This document shows, in pieces, positions 1-10,834 of a stretch of DNA of 64,000 bases. The stretch lies in NCBI GenBank assembly GCA_003255065.1, contig QAOA01000112.1, positions 1,098,522 to 1,162,521 on the forward strand, read 5' to 3'. Made by a program: the position numbers and the translations under genes. Source of the DNA: Cercis canadensis. Taxonomy: Eukaryota > Streptophyta > Magnoliopsida > Fabales > Fabaceae. Each line of letters starts with the position of its first letter. Positions within the stretch are counted from its first letter, which is position 1. The notes beneath the pieces are model-generated. The model did no database searches, was not told where the DNA came from, and was given only the letters and a program-made list of their open reading frames with translations.

Positions 1-102
1 CAATGAAGGTATTCGCTATTCATCTCACTCTCTTTCTATTCTCAAACCCCAACACCCAATTTATGTATATCTTTTAACTGCTCTGTGTTTTGGTGTTGGC
101 AG

Positions 103-716
103 AGCATAATATTTGATCAATTTGTGATTCAAGCGGGTGCAGACTCTTCAGGAGTAGCTACCAGCATGGTGTCCATGAATTCATCTGTCAAAATGACCTT
201 TCGGAACACTGCTACATTTTTCGGGGTCCATGTCTCCTCCTCATCTCTAGATCTCACTTACTATCAGCTTACTCTGGCCACCGGAACCGTACGTGTGCAA
301 AATCCTACCTTTTTAATTATAATAATTTCTTAGGTTTTTAAATTATTATATTTTTTCCTTATTAATTCCAATACAAAATAATGTATCACCGTCTCGATTT
401 GATTTTGCTATATATGGGGTTGAATTTGCAGATACAAAAGTTTTATCAATCAAGAAAAAGCCAGAGATCCATCAGAGTAATGGTGAAGGGGAATGGCATC
501 CCATTGTACGGAGGGGGAGCTAGCCTGAACAGTTTGAATGGTGCACCTGTTGAACCAGTGCCGTTGACACTGAGCTTCATGGTTCGGTCAAGGGCTTATG
601 TGTTGGGCAAATTGGTGAAGCCCAAGTTCCACAAGAAGGTCCACTGCTCGGTGGTTATGGATCCCAAGAAGATGAACGTGCCCATTTCGCTAAGCAACAA
701 GTGCACTTACCAGTAA
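103..716 (+). CDS. NDR1/HIN1-like (LEA-2 domain) protein, 3' part only
   Basis: Two exons are visible: 103-288, with acceptor TTGGCAG before it and donor GTACGT after it, and 432-716, preceded by TTTGCAG and ending in TAA. Both join in phase 0. The encoded C-terminal portion (about 156 residues) has the LEA-2 pattern of NHL-type plant membrane proteins: an NSSVKMTFRNTATFFGVHVSS beta-strand stretch, then PVPLTLSFMVRSRAYVLG and a closing conserved Cys near KCTYQ. Family members are normally type II membrane proteins of about 200-300 residues, with an N-terminal proline-rich tail and one transmembrane helix. That part lies upstream of the window, and bases 1-8 may be the end of the previous exon before a GTATTC donor. 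Roles in the family include defence and abiotic stress responses; nothing here shows which. Assignment to LEA-2 is firm, the subfamily is not. Confidence 0.8.
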
Positions 717-3026
717 CACACAGGTCATGAAATTACCAACGCATTAATTAATTAAGGATGCACAATGCCGAGTAAACCGTATTTTTATTGGGAAGAGCTC
801 CACCAAAGCGTGAGGAGTGCACTTTTTTCTGTGTCCAGGAAGGATCCAGAGATCCATCCGCATAGTGTTGCCTCACTCACACGAAATAACATGTCAATTT
901 ATTTATTTATTTATTCCTCTTTAAGCTGAAATTATGAATATTTACTTTCTTTTCGTTTTTTAACTTCTCTTCACATGGAAGTTTATTTCATTTTTCAAAT
1001 ATAGGAGCCAAATATGGGGAAAACTTTGCGACTAATTACTAAAAGCAATGCAATGGGTTTGCTGTTCTTTTGCAAAGGAATTCATTTTAATGTTCAATTG
1101 TTCAAAAGTGCTATAAAATGGTCAATATTATGTATGTGTGCCAATATTGTTCTTCATAATTCATATTCTACAAGTTATTAGTTCACGAAATTTTTATTTT
1201 TTGTTCGGATAGTTCACCTGTATCTTGTGCAAGAAACAAAAGGTTAAAATCATAAAACAAATCCCACCGTGTTACGTTCTTCGTACAATACTTTTTTTCT
1301 CAGGGAGCAATAATTCAGAGAAAAAAACTGTCAAACAATAACTTAGAAAACGCGTATCTCATGAACATCATTATAGGACCTACTCCACTTTTTTCTCTTT
1401 CGCTGGAAACAGTTCCTTTTGTTTACGACGAGTGTAAAGATGTAACTTGAAAGTACACTCATATTTTTCTTTTTTGGGCTGAGACACTCGTATTTTTCTT
1501 TCTGCTCGTTAAGTACATTCCTGATGGATGCACAGAGATTGGGCCTCATTGTGAAGCCTGCAATTACTTTTAGTTTATTTCCGGAATCCCGCAATTATAA
1601 CAAAGTTTACATCATGGAATAGCGGGGCCCAAAACAAAACTGAAAAAGAGTTTTATGTCACTCGCTGTTGCTTCAAAAACAAAACAGAGTAAAAGACTTG
1701 CCAGTCTGGGCCTTCTGGATTTCGTAGTATATAAGTTCATTTTTTTGCAAATGGACCAGTTTTACATGCGCCTAACTCTAAATAGGTTCAAACTTCAAAT
1801 CCCCAAATAGTCCAAATTTCAAAACGATGAAAACCATCCCAGCCAAAAATAAAAAATAAAATTCAATGTATGACCAGAAGAATAGTTCTCACTTCCCAGT
1901 TTGGAATGACAAAAATAAATAAATATACATAAAATAATTTTCTAGTGCATAGATGAAAGAAAAAAAAAGGCCTTAAAGGAGAGAAAAAAAGAAAGAAAGT
2001 GAAAACAGGATTCTTTTTGAATGGGCTGTCTCTTAAGCAATGGTTCACACCAAGTCGCCAACCTAACACACTATTATATATAATAACCCTTGTTTACACA
2101 AATAAAGCTATATACTCTATTATATGTTGCGTAAGAATCTATTTCTAAAATATCAATCCACTTTTTTTTGGACTGAAAAATAAGAGACATATCGTTTGTG
2201 AATCCTTGAGTCCTTTTATTAACATGGCAGCGTGCCTTTTTGTTCTATAATCCCCTCTAATAATACCTTAAGTAGCTAGTAGAAAAATTTTAATCATTAG
2301 GAAAATCTGTTTTTTGTGCTCTCTTATGCAACGCCAAAATCATGTGGAAGTCGTCAATCTTTATTCGCGATTACTGCACCTTTTATTCGTTTTCTTTTAA
2401 TCTATTGGAGGAGGAGACGGTCAATGCCATTATCTTTTTTATCTTTGCATATTCCATTTCCAAGTGCTTTGGTTTAGTTGAACGATATTTATTGTTTCCC
2501 TAAGCTCATCAAACTCACGGCATTTTCTTCTCCTGGGGTGGGTGGTAGATGACAGCGGCAATGCCCCAATACCATGTTTTCACACTTGAGATTTGAGACC
2601 ATCCAATAAAAGTCAACCGCACAAGGATTATATAAGAAATTCAACTTGTATTCCAAAAGCAAATGTCAGAGTTTTTAAACTTGTTTCACCCACCCTTTTT
2701 GTCAAAGTAATCATCATGTCCACTGGTCTTACTCAAACAAGTAGATATATCACAGTCGTACAAGGCTCAAAGGGGATAAAAAGAAAAGGTGAAAACCTCA
2801 ATGAACTCAAAATTGATATTTATAAAATTAACCTCTGTACACTCGGCCACAAAGAGGCGCCAGTTACAACTTTTCAATCAAGTCAGATCGCAAATCACAA
2901 ATATGTGTTGCGTATGTCACTCTCTAGTCTCTCCTACCCATTTACAAGTTAAAAAATCAGCACCAATGAATGTGAAACAAAACTTTTCAATTCCGCTTCT
3001 CTGCCCTCTGCTGCACATTATGTTTT
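717..3026. other. Intergenic, no gene recognised
   Basis: AT-rich spacer between the NHL-like gene and the tail of the MAPKKK gene. It must hold the 3' UTRs of both converging genes. Small ORFs here have no recognisable domain. No repeat, RNA gene or transposon was recognised. Confidence 0.6.
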
Positions 3027-4043
3027 TCACCTCACAGTATTCCAACTGTCGGATTCTGACCAATTGGGTTTCTTATCCGTCACTAGCTGCCGGAGGCGAT
3101 CCACCGGTGAAGAGCAACTTGACAAACACATGGACTCGAATTTCCATTCAGACCATTGGTCTGATTCCGGCGAACAGGGAACTGACGCTGTTCCGGTCGA
3201 AACCCAATCTGGGAAATCGAAGTGGCACCTAGGCGATGATGTCTTTGATGAAAGAGTGTCATCGGCGACAAAGGGATGCTTCAGAAGCATCTCTGCTGTC
3301 CATCTTTTTCTGGGATCCTTCACGAAACACTTTGCTAGAAAATCCTTCCCTTCTTCCGACAATTCATTAGGAACTTCCGGCAATTCGTCTCCTACCCCAA
3401 TTCGAAGCATCAAGGAGAAAATATTCGATCCATTCTTGACATTCCAAGCGGCTTTCCCGGTCACCATCTCTACCACTGCGCAGCCGAGAGCCCACACGTC
3501 TGCTGGAGATTCATATTCGTTGTCGTTTACTGATTCCGGTGACATAGACAGAGGAGTTCCCCTCCATTCGCACTTGCTCTGTTTTTCCCCTGTTTTCTTG
3601 GCAAGCCCAAAGTCTGCAATTTTGACATCCCCATTGCCCAACACGAGAATGTTTTGAAGCTTTATGTCGCAGTGGACGAAACCTTTCTCGTGAATATAAT
3701 TGAGCCCTCGGATTATGGATCTTGTGTATCGCCGAACGTCAGATTCCAGTAACCGACCACCGTGATTCTTGAGCTGATCAAAAAGACTACCACCGCTAGC
3801 ATATTCCAAAAACAAATTATAGAAATCCTCACCGTCTTCAGTGCTATAATCATCGCCGAAGCACCTGATAATTTCTGGGCAAACTCCAAGACGATCCAAG
3901 ACTTGTTTCTCGTTCTTGAGCGAAGAACAGCTGAAAACATCAGAGGACTTGACTACCGTCGGAGAAGTAAACTGAGAGCAAACGGCTAAATTGACGGTAG
4001 CAAAGCTTCCCCTTCCAACTGAGTCTCCTCGTAGCCAGTCCAT
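3027..4043 (-). CDS. MAPKKK of the plant MAPKKK17-21 type (STE11-like serine/threonine kinase)
   Basis: Intronless 338-residue protein kinase. The kinase domain fills residues 4 to about 262: glycine loop GRGSFATV (10-17), ATP-binding Lys32 in VVKS, helix-C Glu45, catalytic loop HCDIKLQN with Asp126, DFG at 144-146, an activation segment ending in GTPLSMSPE (162-170), and DVWALGC in subdomain IX. The catalytic loop has HCD instead of HRD, so it is a non-RD kinase, typical of this plant MEKK group. The serine/tryptophan-rich tail (about 263-338) is not a catalytic domain. Single-exon structure and size fit the small MAPKKK17-21 clade, whose members act in ABA, stress and wounding cascades upstream of MKK3-type kinases. 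Its position next to RALF34 and HEC genes points to MAPKKK19/20 orthology. The ATG at 4043 opens directly before the kinase domain. Family assignment is strong, the exact paralogue is inferred. Confidence 0.92.
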   Translation of the reverse strand: MDWLRGDSVGRGSFATVNLAVCSQFTSPTVVKSSDVFSCSSLKNEKQVLDRLGVCPEIIRCFGDDYSTEDGEDFYNLFLEYASGGSLFDQLKNHGGRLLESDVRRYTRSIIRGLNYIHEKGFVHCDIKLQNILVLGNGDVKIADFGLAKKTGEKQSKCEWRGTPLSMSPESVNDNEYESPADVWALGCAVVEMVTGKAAWNVKNGSNIFSLMLRIGVGDELPEVPNELSEEGKDFLAKCFVKDPRKRWTAEMLLKHPFVADDTLSSKTSSPRCHFDFPDWVSTGTASVPCSPESDQWSEWKFESMCLSSCSSPVDRLRQLVTDKKPNWSESDSWNTVR

Positions 4044-4170
4044 GAGCGTGAGGTGCTGTATAAAATCCTGGTGTTTTTCTGTGGCTTAGTGTGCTCTGTT
4101 CTCTCCCTTTGAGGAGAAGAAATGAAATAGGAGTGGACAAGGTCACAAGAACCAAGTCTCAAAAATCCTT

Positions 4171-4180
4171 TATATATAGG
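4171..4180 (-). promoter_or_regulatory. TATA box of the MAPKKK gene
   Basis: Read on the minus strand, a TATATATAAA run lies about 130 bases upstream of the ATG at 4043, the usual distance for a plant TATA box plus a roughly 100-base leader. Confidence 0.6.
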
Positions 4181-4264
4181 GTGGAAATGTGAGTTTGTGT
4201 TCAACGACGGAGAGCGTGTATAAGATTAAAATAAATAAATAAAACATTGCTGGTATAATTGAAG

Positions 4265-4270
4265 CACGTG
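4265..4270. promoter_or_regulatory. G-box / ABRE core CACGTG upstream of the MAPKKK gene
   Basis: A palindromic CACGTG lies about 90 bases beyond the TATA box. G-box/ABRE cores bind bZIP (ABF) and bHLH factors. Genes of the MAPKKK17-21 group include strongly ABA-induced members, so the site is plausible. A single 6-mer is weak evidence on its own. Confidence 0.4.
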
Positions 4271-7200
4271 ATAGGCAAGGATATTTTCCGTGAAAGACTG
4301 CTTTCCCAATTTGGCTGAATTAGCGTACCCGAGTTCTAAACGTGGTTGATGAGGTTGGCGTGTCTAGATTGTTACAAGATCTCTCACGCGACTTAGATAG
4401 TGATTGTTATGCAACATACAAATTTCCTAATTAGCCTTTTAACTACCGATTTAATTATTTCTAATTTTATATATTAGGCAGAAATTATAAATGTGAAATC
4501 AGCGTGACTCATTCTTGACGGCGGTTTGAAACTTCTCTGTTTTTCTTTTTCTTTTAACCCTAATAACTCGTTATTTCTTTGAATATTCTAATAATCTACT
4601 GGAATATGCTTCAACCAAGTCCTTTATCTATTCTTGTTTTTTCTCTTTTAGGGTTATTCGGCACAAGTAATGTACTCCATAACGTGGACCTATAATGATA
4701 TAATCCACACATGACACGCAGTATATGATATGGTACATCTTATTAATTAGTACTTCCAGGGGTCAATAAATAATTGCCTCGCAAAATCATCTAAGATATT
4801 ATTATTAAATAATATATATGATATTACACTCTCGGATTTTCTTGCAATTTAAGGAGAAGCACTTCAAGTCTTCTTTTTAATTTTATTTTTTGCCATGATG
4901 CAAGGTTCAACTAAACAAAATTTGACTAATATATAATTTTTATTGAGAAAGATATTAACAATTAGAAAAAAACAACTTAGCACAATATTTTTTCTTTTGC
5001 CTCAAGTTTTATTAGTATTTGATCAAAAAGAGCATTAACTAAATTAATCCTAAAGATAGATTCTACATTAATTGTGACATATGATTACAATTTAAAACTC
5101 TTAATTAATGAATGCAATGCATGGGTTGAAAAAGATAAATAATTGGTGCATGGTTTTTATGGCCATCGATCACTATATTTAAGACTAAGTCTTAATGACT
5201 TGGATCTACAGATAACAAGTGCTAACAAAAAAATTAGGTGGCTCTATCTGCATGGTGATTTGTAGAAAGTGGTTCTCTATAAAATAAAATAAAATAAAAA
5301 AGGATTTAGTTAATATGTTGTTAAGTAAAGAATGGGTTTCATGCTTCACATTGCAATATTAAATATGGATGGTTTGCCTGTACAGTTACCAGCCGACACT
5401 CGCTAAACGTGCAATTTTTTTGTGGGGAGGCCAGGGGGATAACATTTTAAAAAACGTGCATTTCTGGATTTATCCAAAATAAAATTTTGTCTCCTTCTTT
5501 CATTATCATAAGAAAGGAGGCGTCTTATCTGTTACTTCAACGTGAAACTAGTCGCAATTAATCTTTTATTTAGTAATTGGGAGATAAGTTTTTAAATGTG
5601 TCGCAAAAAATAAACTGAAAATATTAAACGAACTGTTTTCTGATGCGGAAATTATACGAGTATGAATCAAAACGCAGCTCAGCTGGCATAGAACACAAAA
5701 TTTGGAGGGCGTGTCTCATGTGAAGGTAGCAGTGACCCACAGATTTGAAGTGAAGACCCTAGCTAGTTAAAAGAATAAAAATAATGTAGGATTAAAATAT
5801 TTTATTTGCAAAATTATTAACCTTGAGGACACCGACACATCTAGGTTATTTTGAAGACTTTCAGCTCAACACAAAGTATGGGCAAGGGATCGTGGACAAC
5901 TGACGGGGGCCCGGGGAAGGATAACACACGTTATACTGCTTAGCCCTCTTTCAACTACGTTGGTTGGTTCATATATATGGGGTTGAAGATTTAAATGCTT
6001 TTGCAAAATACAACTAGCTGGATATGGTGACTTAATTTAGGGATGATTGAGTGTAAAACAAGAAGAAAATAATGTAAATATATAATTGCTTAAGAGTTGA
6101 GATATTAAATAATTAATGTAGTTGCAGAAGGAGTCCGGTAAAATTTAGACAAGTTTGTTTGATCAACCATATTTTCTTATATTTGTATGCAATCAGTTAT
6201 TGGTAGTGAAGTGAACAAAATTAAAGATCTGGCACGGAAGTAGATGGGAATTGCGGCGCTTGTTGCATTAAACTTTGTTACTAGTGTCAGTGAGTGTGAC
6301 AAAAGTGATTGGCTGACAAGTTAAGGTAATTCAGATGCCAACTTGGTTCCTTGCATGCCTGGAAATGAAGACTGACTGAACAAGTTATCGGCACATAACA
6401 AGGTTAACAGAAACAATAAAGGCAACTCACACTTCACATGCATGCACTCCAACAAAATTTCTTTATGCGCCGCAATATCAAATTTATCAATTATCATTTC
6501 ACTAGTGTAAGTAATTCTTACACCACTTTAATGATTAAATAAATGTGTTATATTTTATCAAATTTAGATTGTATAGCTCAGAATGATTAAAATTATATAA
6601 TTCGTCCTTCAATAAAAGTAATAACAGAGTTTTTATGTAATTTAAATGAATTTAATTTTGAATTTATATAGCTTAAATTAATAATAATTTATCAAACGCA
6701 ATATATATCCATTAATTTCTCACCCTCATTTAACTCTTTATTGTAATGTTTCTTTTTTGAGTTTTCTTTATCTATCTAAAGTAAAAAAAAAAATGATTGT
6801 CTAGCATGTTATACCAAAAATAGGTTTAATTCAAGTATTAGTTGGTTCACACATTTTTTTATTTTTTAAAAGAATTTATGTTATTTTTTCTCTGGTGGAA
6901 AGGAATTCTGTTGGCACCGCACTTTCAGCTTTGGGACCCAGAGCACAAGGGATAACCGCCCAATCTTACGATACATGCATCGCTAGATCTGCTTTTAGAA
7001 TTTACATCACACTACAGTATTCACAGAGATTTGAGGAGCAAGATAGTTTGCAAGTAGTTTCAACTTTCAATTCCGAGTACCAAAGCACCGTCACGTGCTC
7101 CTAACTATCTTTTTCGGTTGTTTATATTTATTTGTTAGTTGCTGAATGACAGCCCCCTAAACCACAATTGTGTGATGTAAGGCTAAGCCCTGTCCTGCAT

Positions 7201-10200
7201 TTCGTGCAATGCACATATTCCATTCCTCCCCCTGTCCAGCTCAATTTCACGTTTTAAATATATAATGACTAGATTTATTTTATATCAAAAGAAAAAAAGA
7301 AAGGCTTACGTGAAAGATGATAGGGTTAATTATTTTGCCATATACCACTTGCTTTCCAACAATCTAATAATGAAAAATGTGGATGGTTACGTTTGGGTAG
7401 ATGGGGTAGCTGCAATGAAACCAAGCAAGCATCATTTGCTTTCGGCACTTAACCACGGCCAATTCATTTGACAAGCTCACCTTTGGGTCATCGTCGGCAC
7501 TATGTTCAGACAAAACGCTCTTTTTCACTTCTCCTCAGTGCCATACAAATAAATAAATAAATATTCTTTTAATTAATTCCTATTGTAAATAAATAACAAA
7601 TTGATTACTATATATATATATATATATATAATGCCATTAGTTTTTTTATTGGTAAAACATTACTTATACTGAACATTGGTCTCGATCGGACTCTAGGATA
7701 GACGTATTTTACAAAAAACATAACTAGGGTACATATTTTCTTCATTTCATTAACTCGATTCACACATTTTCTCTAAAAACCTTACAATAAATGAAATAAC
7801 CAAACATATTTGTAGGATGAGTTGAAATGAAAAAGTTATTTCTTTTTTTAGAGAGATTGAAGTGAGGAGGACTCATGAAAAAAATCTTGATGAGCGTCCA
7901 AAGGGTCAATGTTGATTGTGAAGGGAAACACATTGAGATATTGAGGAGGGATTTAGATACAGAGAACCGTTCATGCAGCCGGCGGTGGTGACTGGTGAGC
8001 GAATAATAGTCAACCAACCTTTACCTCTGTAAAACATAAATAGGAACCGACGGTTCATAAAATAAAAGGGCGTTCACTGTTTGGTGTTGTTTGTGTGGTA
8101 CAACAACAAGTTGGGGTGACCGGGGTGGAATGCTACAGTGGTCAATTCCGAAATTGGCAGCCTCTATTTTGTTATTTTTCTATCATTGAAAGTGGGTCCA
8201 ATGGTTTGGGGCTCAATTTTGGGCTTTTTAAATAAAATATAAAAGTGGTGGCCCAGTTGCCACCCACAATTGATTCTGACCATCCAAACGGGGTTCAGCG
8301 AGCATGAATCACGTACCTAATGAATATATATCTGTCTACTGTGTTTGCTTTCGGCCGATATACGTCATCATGCTTGAGGCGAGGGAATGGGATTTTTTCA
8401 GTTAGCAATTTGCTGGCCCAGATCACTATTTAGGGTCCCACTTTATTGGGTTTAGCACCTGAGCTCAGCCCATGTCCACTGCCATTGCGATTGCGATTCT
8501 CCAATTATCACTATCACTCTCACTCTCACTCTATAGAGTCTAGATTTTGATCAGTGTTGCTTCTAGTTGTACAAGTTGGAGGGGAGAGAGATACAGACAG
8601 TCATAGTCTTTGGTGGCTGGTATTTTCAGTTGTGGATGACTAAGCAAACTGAAAGTGGGAGCTGGGAAACGCAATAGAGCCGCCGGGTTCATTGAAATAG
8701 CATACTAGTCTATGTTCATATAATACTGTCTTTCACATCATTTTTCTGAACTACGTATGTGCCGCCTCCGGATAAGTCACCCATTTTTTATCCTCATCGT
8801 TTACCATTCATGCTACTCAATATTTATATAGCACAACATTAATAAAATAAGAACAAGAAAGTAACAAGTATTTTTTTAATGAAAAATAAAAGTACGAGGA
8901 GTATCGTATTCGGTATTTTTCTGCTTTAATTTTCACCTAAAAAACAGACGCTTTTAATGTCCAAACAATTAAAAGAGAAACTTGACAGAATGTAATCATA
9001 TTATCCTTAGTATTTCCTCCCCAACTAATAACCTGGGAGTGGGAGTGAAATTTACATGTTATCTCTATCTCGATAATCAAATTTTAATGAAAATCCAAAA
9101 TCCGTCATCATAACTAGACTACTAGCTCACTGTTCATTCTTCAGTGTTTCCTTTCGTGGAAACTGAGTATGAGTTGGGTACATTGTATCACTACCATAAA
9201 CATCTTTATCAATGTGTAAGTTGCAGGTGGAGTATATTTTTCATACCAAAAAAAGGATAGAAAGGCTACCAACACTAACCAAATCCACCGTCTTTTGGGC
9301 ACCAGTAACAAACCCACTAGGTACTCTTCAAACAAATCTTCTGGATTTGCCATTAGCCCAAGTCTATTTAAACAGGCTAAAGCAATTCTAATGCTAGTTG
9401 GGCCCAAAGAATTGGGCCTATTTAAGTTTGAATGTTTGTTCCAAAAACCTTACCTTTTCAAATTTTAATACAAACAAGTCAATCAAATCCTTACATTTCA
9501 ATCTCTTCTCATCTTCTACTCAACTACAAGCACCAACAGCTATGACTGATAGAAATTTTGTTCATGAACATTATTGATCACACAGTTAATGTTATAGTAT
9601 TGATTAATAATTTAATTATAACTCATGTAAGTGGGATATAGTAGGGGCGAGTGAAATGAGCGGAATTGGTGAATTAATAATTGATGTGTTAGGAAAGCAA
9701 CTGCTTTTAGTTTAGTTAATTGAAACCTTTACAATACATAGTCCAAAATCTAAGTAACTCTAATGCTCTTCTCCCAGATGGTCCAACTCTAATTTCCCCA
9801 GTTCCTCAATTCAAATTTCAATCGAAGAAGACAAGAACACCCCCCCTAAAAGAAAAGGCGTGCATATCTTTACAAAATCATTTATCCGTTTTATCTTTTA
9901 TTGTTTTGTTAAGACAAAATCATCAACATGGGTTAGACCAATTTCAGCAAGAAGCTAATAAATTTGCAACCACAAACTTCACAGGTATAATTCTAATAAT
10001 ATTTCCATGACCTGTAAGAGAATAATTTCAGATTCGCAACTCTCAAGAGTTGAGACTTTTCTAAATTCGGTCTAGATTCTAGAACACATGTAGAGTCTGT
10101 AGGCCAAAATGGCAAGTTAACATTACAGATAACACTCACTGGTTTCGGAGCTCATTCTACACCAAAAGGAAGCAAATAGAACAAGATCTAACAAATCGGC

Positions 10201-10462
10201 GCACATTATTGACAAACTCGATCACATTTTCTCATACACTTGCAAGTTTTCATTTATACAAACGAACAAATATCAAACAATAAGTAAAGCCCATCCTCAT
10301 CTCTACAGCAACAAGTCGATGCTACACACAACACGAACCCATTTACTAATCCAAGCTTAATAAAACCCAGTTCTTTGATCCACCTAAACACGGCACACTC
10401 ATAATCTTAGTACAAGCTAAACATTTAATTGAGCAAGTGTAGAAGTAACATGGTGAGTTGGC
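4271..10462. other. 6-kb AT-rich intergenic region, no gene recognised
   Basis: Promoter region of the MAPKKK gene followed by AT-rich DNA down to the RALF gene. All open frames are below 100 codons and carry no recognisable domain. A (TA)n run sits at about 7609-7631 and a CTCACT-type run at about 8512-8532. There may be old transposon relics, for example AT-rich DNA around 6480-6720, but none could be delimited. Confidence 0.5.
7609..7631. repeat. (TA)n microsatellite
   Basis: Uninterrupted alternating TA run of about 11 units in intergenic DNA. Confidence 0.85.
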
Positions 10463-10834
10463 TCATCTTCTGCAGCGCGTGATCATAGAGCAGCCCCTGG
10501 AGTAAGGGTGAACGGGTCCTCTTGCCTTGAAACAGTTGTGGGTATAGTAAGATCTGCCAGAGCGAGGTGGGCATGGGATTCTGTTGGCGGAGAGCGCACC
10601 GTAGGAGATGTAATACTTCATTCTCCTCCAGAACAGGGATCTACGCCCAAGCCCATCATCAATGTCTTCTTCATCATCGCCGTCTAGGTCATCGTAGAGC
10701 GACATTGCTGTTGGCCATTCTAAAGCATCTGCCATTAGCTTCAAGCTAGTTTCATCGATGTGGGCTCGTACAATGGGGCTCAAGCTGAGGCAGATTACCA
10801 GATAAATCACAAGTGTGAGCTTGAGGTGAGCCAT
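10463..10834 (-). CDS. RALF34: RALF34-type rapid alkalinization factor precursor
   Basis: Intronless 123-residue secreted peptide precursor. Residues 1-24 form a signal peptide with a hydrophobic core (LTLVIYLVICLSL) ending near VRA. An acidic propeptide (DDLDGDDEEDIDD, 48-60) follows. The dibasic RRSL at 64-67 is the site type used by subtilase S1P. The mature peptide begins FWRRMK and carries YISY (75-78), needed for receptor binding in RALFs, and four cysteines (88, 101, 115, 121) that form two disulfides. The long loop with PPRSGRSYYTHNC and the ARGPVHPYSRGC stretch distinguish RALF34 from RALF1/23/33 types. In Arabidopsis RALF34 is a ligand of the THESEUS1 receptor kinase and acts in lateral root initiation. 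The start is the only ATG placed before the signal peptide. No frame damage is seen. Confidence 0.95.
   Translation of the reverse strand: MAHLKLTLVIYLVICLSLSPIVRAHIDETSLKLMADALEWPTAMSLYDDLDGDDEEDIDDGLGRRSLFWRRMKYYISYGALSANRIPCPPRSGRSYYTHNCFKARGPVHPYSRGCSMITRCRR

Noticed and set aside
3064-3657. 197-codon plus-strand ORF
   Set aside because: It is the antisense shadow of the MAPKKK kinase domain.
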